Shown one piece after another: positions 21,524-32,353 of a DNA stretch of 64,000 bases. Source of the DNA: Galdieria partita (Eukaryota > Rhodophyta > Bangiophyceae > Galdieriales > Galdieriaceae); assembly GCA_025991245.1 (NCBI GenBank), contig BQMJ01000018.1:204233-268232 (forward strand). Direction: 5' to 3'. Below the pieces are notes generated by a model. The model had not been told where the DNA came from, ran no database searches, and saw only the letters and a list, made by a program, of their open reading frames with translations. The position numbers and the translations under genes were made by a program. How positions within the stretch are numbered: the first letter of the stretch is position 1; each line of letters opens with the position of its first letter.

Positions 21524-23889
21524 ATGAAGTGCTGCAAGTTTTATCAATACCATAAATTAACTCAGAAATTGTGCTATAAAGTGTTTGGTTTATGGCGCCA
21601 ATCGATTACAGCGAATGAAATGAAGCGCATTTTAAATGTGGCAGAAAAACCTTCTGCTGCAAGAGAACTATCCTATGCCCTTGCAACGAAACAAAACATT
21701 AGAGTGTTAGTTCGTTGTAACTGGAATGTACTGTTCATCTTATTAAGCATACTATAGGCGGGAAGTAGGTTCCCGATTGAAAGTATATGAGTTTGAGTTC
21801 GACTTGAACCGTGAAAGGGTGACAATGATCTTCAGTAGTGTTGCAGGTCATATCAAAGCACTTGATTTCCATGAATACTATCGATGTTGGGACTCTTGCG
21901 ATCAGGTAGGAACAGTATCCTGTAAAAAGTTTGAGTAATTTCTGAGACAAATTTCTCAGTTGGCACTTTTAGACCCTTCCAAGACTCCCGTCAAAGAGTA
22001 TGTGCCCGAAGATAAGAAATTTCTGGAAAATAGTTTAAAGAACGAAGCACGATCCTGTTGTAAACTATTTTTGTGGTTGGACTGTGATTCAGAGGGAGAG
22101 AAGATTGCTTATGAGGTCTTAGACATTTGTCAACAAGAAAATAGATCTCTAAGAATTCCTTCGAACGTAAAGAGAGCTCGTTTCTCTGCAATTACAGCTC
22201 AAGATGCTCGGAAGGCTCTTCAGAATTTAACCACACTTCACTATCCAACTGTGTCCATGGTATCGACCAGACAAGTAAGTCTATTAACATTTCCAAAAGC
22301 AGCTATATTGTCCTGCATTAGGAAATCGATCTACGCGCTGGTGCTGCATTCACGAGATTCTTGACCAAGTTTATTCAGAATAGGTTTCGTATCCCATTGA
22401 AAGGAGACAAAAATGTGATACTGAGCTACGGTATGTTTGTTTTTACTTCACTTTTTTGCTAATATTATAATAGCATCTTACTATAAGGTCCCTGTCAATT
22501 TCCGACGCTCGGTCTCGTGGTAGATCGTCTACTTACTATTCGAGCATTTCAGCCGCGTTTGTTTTACTATTTGGAACTGACCATAAGTTGTGAAAGTTCT
22601 TATGCAGAGAAATATGTACTTACCTGGGACCGAAAACACTTATTTGATCGGTAATTACATGAAATGAACAAATTGAGCTTGAACTAAAGAACTTTTGTCA
22701 CATAGTTATTGTTGTGCTTTGTTATATGAACTTTGCTATTCTTCCTTGTTGCGGAACAACTTTCATACAACTATTTCAGATGTAAAGAAGACGAGCAAAA
22801 CGCGAAGACGACCTTTTCCATTGGACACCGTTGAACTGCAACGTCTTGCTTCCCGTGAATTTAATTTTTCGTCTGATAAAACCATGAAAGTAGCAGAAAG
22901 CTTATATTCGGAGGGATATATTTCGTACCCTAGAACTGAAACAAATATTTTTCCATCCACTATAGATCTATCTAAACTGGTTTTGCTGCAGCAAAATGAT
23001 CCAAGATGGCAAGGGTTCGTACAAAAGATAATGGAATGTTGGAGTCACTGCAGTCCAAGGCAAGGTACAAAAGATGACAAGGCACATCCTCCTATACATC
23101 CTATCAAAGCAGCGCCCAAGAGAGGCTTCAAAGACAAAGAATTTGAAGCTATATACGAACTCGTGACGAGACGCTTCTTGGCTTGTTGCTCAATTGATGC
23201 GAAAGGCTACGAGACTATTATTACAGTAAAGGTCGGTTTTGAAAGGTAAGTTTTAAATTTTAAGATTAATTTGTTTATCTATAACGAGAAGTTGTTGGTT
23301 AGTTTCCACATTCATGGTCTGTCTATTGAAGAAGCAGGCTATCTTCAAGTATATCCATATGAACATTGGTCAGAACGAGTTTTACCTACAGAGTTCGAAG
23401 AGGGTACATCTGTACATGTGGTCTCTTTGATGATGAAGGAAGGCTCTACAAGTGCTCCTAAACCTTTGTCTGAAAGCGATTTACTGGGATTGATGGACAA
23501 GTATGGAATTGGAACAGATGCTACAATGGCAGAACATATTCGAAAGATACAAAATAGAGAGTATGTGACAAAGCAAGGGAATTTCTTCTACCCGATGGCT
23601 CTAGGACTAGCACTCGTAGAAGCTTTTGAAGCATGTGAAGCCTATTTAGCCAGACCAACTAGTCGCTCTGAGCAAGTAATTTGGTGTTTAAAGTATTTTG
23701 ATAGCATAGATCTTATTGAAGCTTTTTTCTTTGTAGGAGAGAGATTTGAGACAAATAAGTCAAGGCAGTCGAGATGCATCCGACGTACTATATTCTGCTC
23801 TTTCTGCTTTCACTTGCAATTTGCAAAAACTTCAAACTGCTAAGAATGTTTTACATCAAGTGTTTTCTGTTCATTTTGACTCTATTTGA
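21524..23889 (+). CDS. TOP3: DNA topoisomerase III (TOP3-alpha type, type IA)
   Basis: Eight exons (21524-21705, 21758-21905, 21960-22274, 22322-22430, 22488-22650, 22706-23245, 23303-23675, 23737-23889) join in phase to 660 aa. Signatures are the Toprim start LNVAEKPSAARELS, the acidic LWLDCDSEGEKIAYEV, SYGPCQFPTLGLVVDR, the active-site region YISYPRTETNIFPS (catalytic Tyr), KAHPPIHPIKA and LMDKYGIGTDATMAEHI. Top3 acts with a RecQ helicase and RMI1 to dissolve recombination intermediates. An alternative start is 21620 (MKRILNV); the longer form has a basic leader that could target mitochondria. The stop gives a protein of yeast Top3 size without C-terminal zinc fingers. Confidence 0.9.
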
Positions 23890-24733
23890 AGGAGTTTTCT
23901 TGTCATATCAAAGGTGTAAATGTGTATTGATGCGCAATACTTGTTATCCTATGGATTGACTTGCACAAAATGTTCATCTGTAGCAAAAGTTGAGAAAAAG
24001 GAGAATTCTCCTCCAAGTAGCACTGGCGCTATCGTCCTGGTTTTCTAGAATGTTCTGCAAACGGAAACTTGAAGTTTGTTATTCCTTAGCTGAACGAATG
24101 AGTTTGGATTTTCAATATGGGAGAAACTTTTTCCAAATTGTCAAAAAATACTCTACAACCTGTTTGATGCTTTCTCACACTAGTTGTAATTTGGACGGAT
24201 TCAGGCACCTGACTATTCAGCAAGTTTACCTTTTTCTCTTGAAATATCTTTCGTTTCTGTTTCGTTTCAATCCGGTTCTGTGCATGAATGATGAGTGACC
24301 ATCTCGTTTGTTTCAGTCGCAGTCATATGTTCAATATTTTGGGAACCTCTTTCAAATAATATCCATTGCTTTTCTTGATACATAAAAACCAAAATTTGTC
24401 TCTTAAACATGTTATGAGGAGTCACTTTTTGTCAGACAAATGTATATTCCCCTTCAATGAACTCTTTAAAGTTACACTGAAGGACTCCTTGGAAATGTCA
24501 TCGATTTGATTATAATATTGAACGCGAGCACTCGAAATAGGTTACCATTTTAAATCTTGAAGTTGCCAATAGTGAAGGTTGGTGGTGGTTTAATTGTTGA
24601 CTGTGTTCATACTGCTTGTGTGCCAACTTATCATAGTACAAAATTTGCGAAAAGAAGAGTCACTCAAGCCCAACCATCGTTATTCTTCTGATCCCGTACC
24701 GAAGAAAGCAAATACTTTATTGACTTGTCAAGC
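23890..24733. other. Intergenic region between TOP3 and UNC50
   Basis: This 844-bp stretch has several short frames, including one with a CTKC pair near 23,975 and one at 23,990-24,298. None reads as a conserved protein. An additional TOP3 exon carrying a zinc finger was considered but not supported. The final part must contain the UNC50 promoter. Confidence 0.4.
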
Positions 24734-25617
24734 ATGAATTTCTCAGAATATTCAAGACGCCTTTTTCGTCTCGGAGAACTTGATTTTGATTATGCTTTTT
24801 GGCAAGTTTTAAACCTGTGCTTGTCACCTTCAAGAGTATACAGAAATACCAAATATCATAGGCAAACGAAGAATCAATGGGCCCGCGATGGTTTGTTGTA
24901 ACTATCTATCACTCTCATAGCTCTACTTGATTGAAATATTTTTTAGATCCTGCGTTTCTTCTTATACTGATATATTTGGTTGTGATAGTCAACCTTGCTT
25001 ATCTTGTTTGCTTTCAAATCCGTGGCATTTCACTACTTGGGTACCTTCTCAAAGATGTCTTCTCGTTTATATTTATTGGTTGCTTGGTAACTTTCACTTT
25101 TTGGTTCTTTTGTAACTATTTTCTTAGATTGCCTGGAATGGTGAGGAAAGTTTCTATTCTTCTTTCTATGTCGTTTAGTACTCAGTTTTTAGGCTGTGGA
25201 AACCCGAGTTGAATGGCTATATGCATTTGATGTTCATTGCAATAGCTTTCTTCTATTTGCCTTGGTTAATTATGTATTTCGTTATTTTCTTCTGCCCATA
25301 TTATATGACAAAGGTTGTACATGGGTTGGCGAAAGATATTTCATATTGCGATCAATTGACACATTGTAATAGGTCCAATTTCCTTGTTTTTCTCCAATTT
25401 TATCTATTTTACATCAATTTGCTCTTATGTATATATTACCTTCTTAGGATACGATATACTACCTTTCTTAAGACGTACCCATTATTTACTTTATCTAATA
25501 CTACCGGTAAGCGCATTCATTGCCACTTCATGTAGAAGAAATGAAGTTTTTCTTCAGAATGCAGTTTTGCTTATTTCAACATGCTTGTCTGGAGTAGAAC
25601 TATGGAAACCATTATAG
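24734..25617 (+). CDS. UNC50: UNC-50 / GMH1 family Golgi membrane protein
   Basis: Four exons (24734-24890, 24947-25140, 25193-25313, 25373-25617) join in phase to 238 aa. The family block YRNTKYHRQTKNQWARDDPAFL spans the first exon junction. It is followed by several membrane helices, VEWLYAFDVHCNSF, and the late signature YITFLGYDILPFLRRTHYLLY. UNC-50/Gmh1 proteins sit in Golgi membranes; in worm and human they affect nicotinic receptor trafficking and in yeast Arf GEF recruitment. The first intron uses the weak donor GTTTGT. Individual exons look like scattered short hydrophobic ORFs until spliced. Confidence 0.9.
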
Positions 25618-25822
25618 TCTCACTTAAATGTTCTCGTAATATGTCAGCTAAGCTCTCGTATAACATTAACATAAAATCTTCATTCGCTAGCGCACCCTCG
25701 TGTGGACTGTTCTCGATGATTCGCAGTGGGGGCCATCCCAAGGATTCGGTTTTTGTTTGTTGGAGACGCCGAGTGTGTGTCTTACTTCTGGTAGCCCTTA
25801 TTCAACCCTTGTTGTAACGTTT

Positions 25823-27058
25823 ATGGAAGTTGCTGTCCAGAAAGCGATAAATTCTCGTTCTAGGAACGAAGTAAAAGAGTTATATTTGGATAATCAGTGT
25901 AGAACCTCGAAACCGGCGGGTCTCGAAGATTTCTCGTCGTTAACCTTTCTTTCGCTTAATAATATAGGATTAACTTCCTTGGAAGGTTTGCCAAGGCTTC
26001 CTAAGCTTACCACTTTAGAGACTTCGGATAACATGATATCGACAGGTCTCTCTGTACTTGCGAACGCAGCACCTCGATTGGAAGTTCTAAAACTAGGAGG
26101 GAATCGTTTGGCTAACTTTAAAGATTTGGAGTCACTTTCTCGCTTAAAGAATCTTAGAGTTTTGGATCTTTATGGGAACCCTGTCACCAATTCTACGGAT
26201 TATCGGGAAAAGGTCTTTGCTATGATTCCTTCACTGGAGATTTTAGACGGCGCAGACAAAGAAGGGAACGAAATTGGGTCTGAAGAAGAAGACGAGGAAG
26301 AAGAAGTGTTTACAGAAAATGATGTCGCTAGTGTCGAAGACGACGATTATGATCAAATTGACTCGGTGTTATCGAAGCCTTATGGGCGAATTACTCAGAA
26401 AGGGGAGGTCTCTGAAGACGAAAGCTTAGAGGATGTAGAAGATAACTCCGAATCGGAAGAAATGGAGGACAGCTATGCAAGAGCGAAGAAGAATATAGGA
26501 CGTACAAGTAAAGTTCTAACGACTTCTAAAAAGAGCAATTCAGCGAATGATGACGAGGGAGCCATTGGTTTGAATGGAAAACGTTCGGAAGGAAGATTGA
26601 GTCACGCTGCTGCGAAGAAGAATTCCAAGGGAAGTCGTAATGATGATCACGATGAGGAAGAAGATGATGAAGAGGACAGAGAAGATGAAAGTGATGAAGA
26701 CGAAGCGAGTGATGAAGGAGAGCTTGGAGGTTCGTTTGGTGGCGATGATGATGACGACGATGATGATGATGACTTGGATGACAATGATGAAATTGACTGG
26801 GACTCTCAGGAGGACGAAGACGAACTCAATGACGACGATGAAGACGAGGATGAAGAAGAAGAAGAAGAAGATGATGATGATGATGAAGAGGACGAGGACG
26901 AAGAAGAACCAACTGTGTCCAAGAAAAGACGAGCTGCACAATCCTCAAAGCAAAAGGCTAAAAATATTGCAAAGGGTCGTGGTGGTGGTGGCCTTCGTGC
27001 AGCAGCAAACAAAAGACGTCGTTCTGGTGAAGAATCAAGTGACGATGACGACGAATAA
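25823..27058 (+). CDS. ANP32-like acidic leucine-rich repeat nuclear protein
   Basis: Intronless, 411 aa. Residues about 15-150 hold leucine-rich repeats (ELYLDNQC, LTFLSLNNIGLTSLEGLP, LEVLKLGGNRL, NLRVLDLYGNPV) and the ANP32-type cap TDYREKVFAMIPSLEILDG. From about residue 153 the protein is dominated by Asp/Glu runs, with scattered Ser and Lys. It ends with basic clusters (KKRRAAQSSKQKAKN, KRRRS) that look like nuclear localisation signals. ANP32 proteins bind histones and regulate phosphatases and transcription. The tail is about twice as long as in animal ANP32. An upstream frame to 25700 lacks an ATG. Confidence 0.85.
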   Translation: MEVAVQKAINSRSRNEVKELYLDNQCRTSKPAGLEDFSSLTFLSLNNIGLTSLEGLPRLPKLTTLETSDNMISTGLSVLANAAPRLEVLKLGGNRLANFKDLESLSRLKNLRVLDLYGNPVTNSTDYREKVFAMIPSLEILDGADKEGNEIGSEEEDEEEEVFTENDVASVEDDDYDQIDSVLSKPYGRITQKGEVSEDESLEDVEDNSESEEMEDSYARAKKNIGRTSKVLTTSKKSNSANDDEGAIGLNGKRSEGRLSHAAAKKNSKGSRNDDHDEEEDDEEDREDESDEDEASDEGELGGSFGGDDDDDDDDDDLDDNDEIDWDSQEDEDELNDDDEDEDEEEEEEDDDDDEEDEDEEEPTVSKKRRAAQSSKQKAKNIAKGRGGGGLRAAANKRRRSGEESSDDDDE

Positions 27059-27880
27059 ACTTCTAGAAAATAATCTTTACTTGTTTCCGAAGCGCTTTGT
27101 AATGATATATGTCAACGTTGTGAAGAGCAATGTCAATGGAAGAGCAGTATGAGCAATGCGATTATCTTTAACAATTTTCTTTTTCCTTATAAAACATTGC
27201 CCTTGTAGAAAGTTCTATTTGGAACTTCAATCTGTAAATTGTTGCCTTTTGATACAAGTCGTACCTAATTTCTTTGCAATTTTATTGTTCATATCTGCAC
27301 AACCGTTATGCAGACTAGAGATGTTTATTCACACGAAAGATTCAACTTGAAAGTTCTTGCTAACAAAGAGGGTAAACGTTGCGAAGGTAATTCAACAACT
27401 ATATTGTCCTTTTGTTGTAAATTCACTTTGGATAATGCAGGCTTGACTTCACAATAGATGAGAATCTTCGTTTGGAGTCAGAGAAAACTATATTAGTCTC
27501 TTTTACATTCCTAAGCAAAGTGGGTTATTCATATGTAAAGCAAGCTGAAAAGGACAGTAAACGATGCAATTTTCTGAAAAAGTTTAAATAAGATTCTAAT
27601 TTCACAAATTTTCTTGAGTAAAAGGATAACGCAACTAAGCTAGCGCGCCAACTGAGAGCACATACTTCCTATTCACTTGCTGTCAAAAGGCAACTCAGTA
27701 TATTGATTTATTGCTCTGGTTATATTCTTCCGTAATAAAAGCTCGTATTAATGTAACTATAGTTGCACCTTTCTTTCCATGAACTGTTGAAATGAAACCG
27801 AAAACTTCAAATTCCAATCTCCATCAAACATTAATTGGATTGCCATGAATCTCTAAAATCTCGTTTTGCCTGTGGTTATC
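27059..27880. other. Intergenic region between ANP32-like and Lhcr genes
   Basis: About 820 bp with no supportable ORF. I scanned for tRNA-like arms; one fragment near 27,640-27,665 resembles a D-arm on the minus strand but has no T-arm. The right end must hold the promoter of the antenna gene. Confidence 0.45.
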
Positions 27881-28777
27881 ATGATGTCACTTTCATTTGT
27901 CTCCTTTCGTTTTTTTCCCACACTTTGTCAAAGCCATCTTTGTTATTATCCTAGTAGAAAAGTTCAAGGTTGTTTGTCCAATCTTCGAGGCAGTGCAGAA
28001 ACCCAGCGTATGAGTAAATCTATTCCCTTCTTTCCCAAACCTGAAAGACTGGATGAAAGTATGCCAGGATATGCTGGGTATGTATGAAAGGATAGTTGTT
28101 ACTTTCACAACACTTATCTAAAGCTTGAATAGATTCGATCCTTTAGGGTTTAGTGACAAGTTTGACGTAAAGTTCTTACAGGAAGCAGAAGTAAAACATT
28201 GCCGTATTTGTAGTAAGTATACATTACTAGAGAGTGGATGATTCATCGTCATTTTGTTTCTTGTGCTTGTTATTATGTAGTGTTGGCTGCTTTGGGTTGG
28301 GTTGTTCCTGAATTTTGGCATCTTCCTTCAGAAGTGTTTTCAAATACCAGTCCTTTGGCTGCTCTGGGACAAGGTATCTCGTCGGTTTCTGTTGTTTCTT
28401 CATAGAATTCATTTGGCTGTTTGTTTCTTTTTCATAGTACCCAAGTTGGGTCTTATCCAGATTCTTTTGTTAGTGGCAGCCCTTGAAGCAATTTCTCTTG
28501 ATAAGCTAACTTTTCATCCGGAAAAGGAACCTGGTGATTTTGGTAGGGAACATAATAGAAAATAAAATGGAATATCTCAACTTTCTTAGGTTTCGATCCT
28601 CTTGGCCTAGGCAAGGGAAATGCAAAAAAGTGGATGCAAACTGCCGAACTCAAGAACGGAAGATTAGCCATGATTGCTATGGGAGCTTTCTTTCATCAAA
28701 ACTTGCTAACTAATCAAGGAATATTCGAGCAACTTAAAACGCACAATTTCTTTCCGACGAACTTTCCTTTGCATTGA
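27881..28777 (+). CDS. Chlorophyll a-binding light-harvesting protein (Lhcr type)
   Basis: Five exons (27881-28077, 28133-28212, 28281-28373, 28438-28542, 28590-28777) join in phase to 220 aa. After a Ser/Arg-rich transit peptide comes [13 protein letters not shown], then helix A ([20 protein letters not shown]) with its chlorophyll-binding Glu and His/Arg pair. Helix B contains [25 protein letters not shown] precedes helix C ([16 protein letters not shown]). This is the layout of red-algal PSI-associated Lhcr antennae in the thylakoid. The usual Gly after His in helix A is Cys here. The ATG at 27881 is the first in frame. Confidence 0.92.
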
Positions 28778-28905
28778 ATTTGTGTGGGTTTCTGTTTGGG
28801 ATTGTCTGTTTTGGATTCCATATTTCCTCCATAAAACTCAGATCTTTTCTGAAGGAACTTCACATGAAAATAATAATCTCTCTCTTTTTTATTATAATGG
28901 TTGCT

Positions 28906-29596
28906 TCATGGATCTTCACACCACGCATTCTCCCTTCGAACTTCTTCCTAACAAGCGACATCAACTAACTCTTCGATGCCTAGCTCATATTCACTTACTT
29001 CTTCCTCCGGTGTAAAGTCGTTTACGATATTAAACTCTTTTCTTATTTCTTCTGGTTTCTTTCCTTTAATCATGTCTGCAACTCTTTTACAAGTTAAATC
29101 CAATAAACTCTTAATATCCAAATAGTTAGCGGCCTACGACCATGTTTATTAGCTTGGTTTCATAAACAACCCACACAACAACGACATTACCAAAATCAAG
29201 TGGAAAAGGGTTGGCTGATCGATATTTAAGAATTCTCTATCCCAACGCTCAATATCCTCCTCAGACTGAGGAATAGTCTTCAGTAGTGAGTGATATCTAC
29301 AATATTCGATCACCTACGAGTACAATAGTTACAAAGACTAAGAAAAAGAAAGCAAATAATGAGTTTTGTCGTACCTTTGCCAGAATTCGTCCTTCAACGT
29401 TGGGCAAAGGGATGCTCTCCGTATCTTCCGTGTCTAAAGAAGTTCCGTTCAAAAAAACTAGACTTTTCGTTTTGAGCAAGTTTTTACCTTCCAGAACATT
29501 TTTTATTGTTTCAGAAAGTGAAATAATGCTTGTTTCTATTTCAAAAATTTCATTGTCGCTACTTACAAGCTTGACAGTTTTACTAGTGTTATTCAT
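28906..29596 (-). CDS. SKP1: SKP1, SCF ubiquitin ligase adaptor
   Basis: Four exons on the minus strand (29375-29596, 29191-29313, 28999-29133, 28906-28947) join in phase to 173 aa. The POZ-like N-terminus shows [16 protein letters not shown] and [17 protein letters not shown]. The C-terminal SKP1 domain shows [37 protein letters not shown], and [16 protein letters not shown]. The last 14-codon exon gives [13 protein letters not shown], matching the conserved SKP1 tail. Without that last splice the protein would end in an unrelated sequence. SKP1 links cullin-1 to F-box proteins. The start at 29596 is the first ATG giving a canonical N-terminus. Confidence 0.94.
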
Positions 29597-29822
29597 CCAC
29601 CACAACTTGGACCAATCCTTAGATGACCAAAAAGACTTGTTGCAATGGCATCCTTTCAATGACACTTGAAAAAACTTAAAGTTTCACTTCTTGTGTCTTT
29701 ATTTCAACAACTCTACATACCTATTGAAGTACCTAACTCAAATACAAATAGACATCAAAATTTCATTTGAACACTCGAACTTCAAACAGTTGAACAGAAA
29801 AATAAAAAAAAGTCACATAAAC

Positions 29823-30221
29823 TCAACTATTTTCAAGTTTGTGAAGTCTCTTCTTTTTGTTCCCTTTTTTGAACGCTTTCTCTTTATGTTTCTTTGATCG
29901 TGTACTCTTTCTCTGCTTCTTCTTCTCTTTTGACAACTTCCCGTTTGTTTCTTTGTCAGATTTTTCAAAGCGTTCTAGATTCTTATTGATTGCTTCCGAG
30001 AGGTATCTTTCCCACCACAAGTCATTCCAAACTGTCTTCTGTTCCGCTCCCAAGCCTACTCGATCTTGTCGTTTCACTACAGATATAGGTTTCGACAGGC
30101 CTTGCTCAAATTTACCAAGTTTTTGACCATGTTGCCAACCACACTTGTAAAGTAATTTTGCTCCAAGACCGTACTGCTCATACTTATCTTGTATGGTTGT
30201 CGTCGTCATATTCTTTCCCAA
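29823..30221 (-). CDS. G-patch domain protein, probable nucleolar RNA-helicase cofactor
   Basis: Intronless, 132 aa. An N-terminal G-patch reads KYEQYGLGAKLLYKCGWQHG, continuing QKLGKFEQGLSKPISV, then RVGLG. A Lys/Arg-rich tail (KEKKKQRKSTRSKKHKEK and more) follows. Layout and size resemble PINX1/GPATCH4-type proteins. G-patch proteins activate DEAH helicases in splicing or ribosome assembly; which helicase this one serves is not visible. The ATG at 30221 is 12 bp from the divergent ATG of the LanC-like gene; a second ATG at 30209 would widen that gap. Confidence 0.82.
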   Translation of the reverse strand: MGKNMTTTTIQDKYEQYGLGAKLLYKCGWQHGQKLGKFEQGLSKPISVVKRQDRVGLGAEQKTVWNDLWWERYLSEAINKNLERFEKSDKETNGKLSKEKKKQRKSTRSKKHKEKAFKKGNKKKRLHKLENS

Positions 30222-30233
30222 TTGAATTGTTTC
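30222..30233. promoter_or_regulatory. 12-bp gap between two divergent start codons
   Basis: Only 12 bp separate the G-patch ATG (30221, minus) from the LanC-like ATG (30234, plus). Both 5' leaders must either be almost absent or overlap each other, with promoter elements inside the coding sequences. Confidence 0.5.
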
Positions 30234-31721
30234 ATGGAACGAAGATGTTTTTCTGTTCCTCTACGAGATAACTTTGAAGACTCAGAATTTATCCATTTTA
30301 TACTGAAGGGAGATGGGAAACAAGCTATTAAGACTAAATTCGGAAAAGGCATTTATGAGAGCATTCAGGTAACTATGGTTCTTCTTTGCCCTCACACGAG
30401 TGACATATTTTGTCCCTAGAGCATCGCGCAGGTGATCCAGCAACGCGTCAAGCCTGAAGACGCCAGAAACGATCCAACGGTGTACACTGGTACAGCAGGA
30501 ATTGCTTATTTCTTCTATAGACTAGGCATCAATTCAATATTGGTATGCGCGTATCTTGACATTAGGCGAAGTGTACCGTAACTCCCTTTTTTGTATTCAC
30601 TTTTTTGAAGGAACCCAACAAACGTCTGAGTTATCTTGCTCTTGCTGAAGAATACATTGACGCTTCAGTAAATACTGTAGAGCACTACACTCGAAGAACG
30701 AGCAACAGTTTTATGCTAGGGTCTACAGGAGTTTACCTGGTAGCCTTTTTGATATACGACTCTGTTCCAGAGAAGAAAGAATTATCTCAAAAGTTTTACA
30801 GCAGAGTCATATCCTTGACTGACTCATTTCTAATTGTGGACTCAGAGGATGAATTCCTCTATGGAAAGGCAGGCTTCTTAACTGCTCTAATGTTTTTTCA
30901 TGGATATAGCAAGGAATGGGAGGCTTGTGCTAGAAAAGTAGCCATGAAACTGTTTGAGAATGGTACAAATACTGCGAATATGTCAAATTGGAGTGGGCAG
31001 TGTCCTTTGCTTTATCAATGGCACAACAAATATTATCTTGGAGCGGCTCATGGCACAGCTGGCATTATTCACAGCTTGTTGTTGATAGCAAATTGCCTAA
31101 AAGGTTCCCATTCTTTCTCGGAGAATGCACTCAGGGAAACTTGTGAATTTTTATATTGGCAACAATGTCCTCATACGAATAACTTTTTTTCTTCATTGGA
31201 TAGTAAGCGTTCAGAACTTGTTCAGTGGTGTCATGGAGCGCCTGGATTTTTATATGTATTTTGTAAGGCAGCCGAACATTTCTCGAATATGACATATTTG
31301 GAACGGGCCTTGGAAGCTTCTATACCAGTATGGAAATTTGGCTGGTTATTAAAGGGCCCTGGCTTGTGGTAAGTTGGGAGGGTTCTTTTGGAAACTAAAG
31401 ATATTGAACATTGTGAATAGTCATGGTATTTCCGGAAATGCTTACTGTTTTCTTCGATTGTTTCGTTGCTTACAACATTTTCCTTCGATGACGCAAAGGG
31501 AGGAACTGTTATTTCAATGTGTTCAACGAGCAGCACAAATGGGTTCATTTCTCATCAGTCATTCATCCAACTCTATACCCTGCATTCATACAGAATTGGG
31601 AATGAGAATGCCTGATAGGCCATTTTCATTGTACGAGGGTATCAGTGGAGCGGGCTGTTTCCTATTGGACCTGTTGAATCCATTCGATAGTTACTTTCCA
31701 TTATTTGATTTGGCTATTTGA
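30234..31721 (+). CDS. LanC-like protein (LANCL/GCR2 family)
   Basis: Four exons (30234-30368, 30420-30542, 30611-31368, 31421-31721) join in phase to 438 aa. Repeated Gly motifs of the LanC alpha/alpha barrel are present: TGTAGIAYFFYRLG, LGSTGVYLVAF, YGKAGFLTAL, AAHGTAGIIHSLL, WCHGAPGFLYVF, CHGISGNAYCFLRL and YEGISGAGCFLLDL. The zinc ligands are Cys of WCHGAPG and Cys-His of LCHGISG; the second pair is rebuilt exactly across the third intron. Eukaryotic LANCL proteins act on dehydroamino acids by glutathione addition. No lanthipeptide precursor is nearby, so that role is more likely than peptide maturation. Confidence 0.92.
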
Positions 31722-31819
31722 TGAGGGTGCGTAATTTCCATCTCCCTTTGCTTGAGATTGTGTCAAAGTGATGATTCTGTGTGATTGTTGTTGGGAAGTG
31801 TCAACTTGTTTCAAAGAGC

Positions 31820-32163
31820 ATGTCCAGTTGGAAGGAACGATGGGACTCATGGATGGGAAGAAGTAGCAGTGAATTTTCTAAAGGTGGAAGCTCATCACCG
31901 GAAGGGGGTTCTTCACCGAAGCTTGGAAGTAGTCCTTCTAAAGTAAGTAAAAGTCCACGAACTCAAGAAGTATGGAGCAAAACTGTTCACCCCTGGGGTC
32001 GTTCTTATATGGGCAAGGTAATTAAAATTCTATTGAAGTTGTCAGAATATTTAAAGAGGAAACTTGTTCTTAGAATCGTTACGACACCGTAAACAAGGAA
32101 ACAGAAAAGGAGCAAAGTATATTCGAAATACATGACTTTGCCAAGAAGCAAACAAACCAATAA
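31820..32163 (+). CDS. Small Ser-rich protein of unknown function
   Basis: Two exons (31820-32017, 32074-32163) give 95 aa. I do not recognise a family. It begins MSSWKERWDSWMGR, continues with Gly-Ser-Ser-Pro repeats (GSSSPEGGSSPKLGSSPSK), then a Trp/Tyr-containing block (VWSKTVHPWGRSYMGKNRYD). It ends in a charged helix (VNKETEKEQSIFEIHDFAKK). The splice with GTAATT...TTAG is in phase and joins two hydrophilic parts, which supports a real gene. The SP repeats are potential proline-directed kinase sites. No membrane segment is seen. Confidence 0.55.
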
Positions 32164-32353
32164 AGACTGTGTAGTTGTTGTATGAGTGCAGTGCATGCTT
32201 CCGGAATTTTCATTGTATAAAGTAGTGCTTTATTTGAAATTTTTGTTGATTTTGGTTGCTATTAGACAGCACACAGAAAGAATGAATTTGAGTTTCTCAG
32301 TTGAATGTTCCCAGTTGTGGTTAAAATTTTCTGATGTCTGGTGGTGACCCTTC

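Noticed and set aside
23990-24298. 102-codon plus-strand ORF after TOP3
   Set aside because: It has no recognisable motif, does not continue the TOP3 frame, and no zinc finger pattern can be completed by a credible splice.
26540-27012. Long minus-strand ORFs of Ile/Val/Phe or poly-Ser
   Set aside because: They are antisense shadows of the Asp/Glu codon runs of the ANP32-like tail.
27640-27665. tRNA-like D-arm on the minus strand
   Set aside because: The CTCAGTTGG-like stretch has no T-arm or acceptor stem at the right distance.
29286-29669. Plus-strand ORF of 127 codons
   Set aside because: It lies fully opposite SKP1 exons 1 and 2, which are strongly supported.
30234-31721. Lanthipeptide biosynthesis locus
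   Set aside because: The LanC-like gene stands alone; no LanB/LanM-like enzyme or precursor peptide is nearby, and eukaryotic LANCL proteins have another role.
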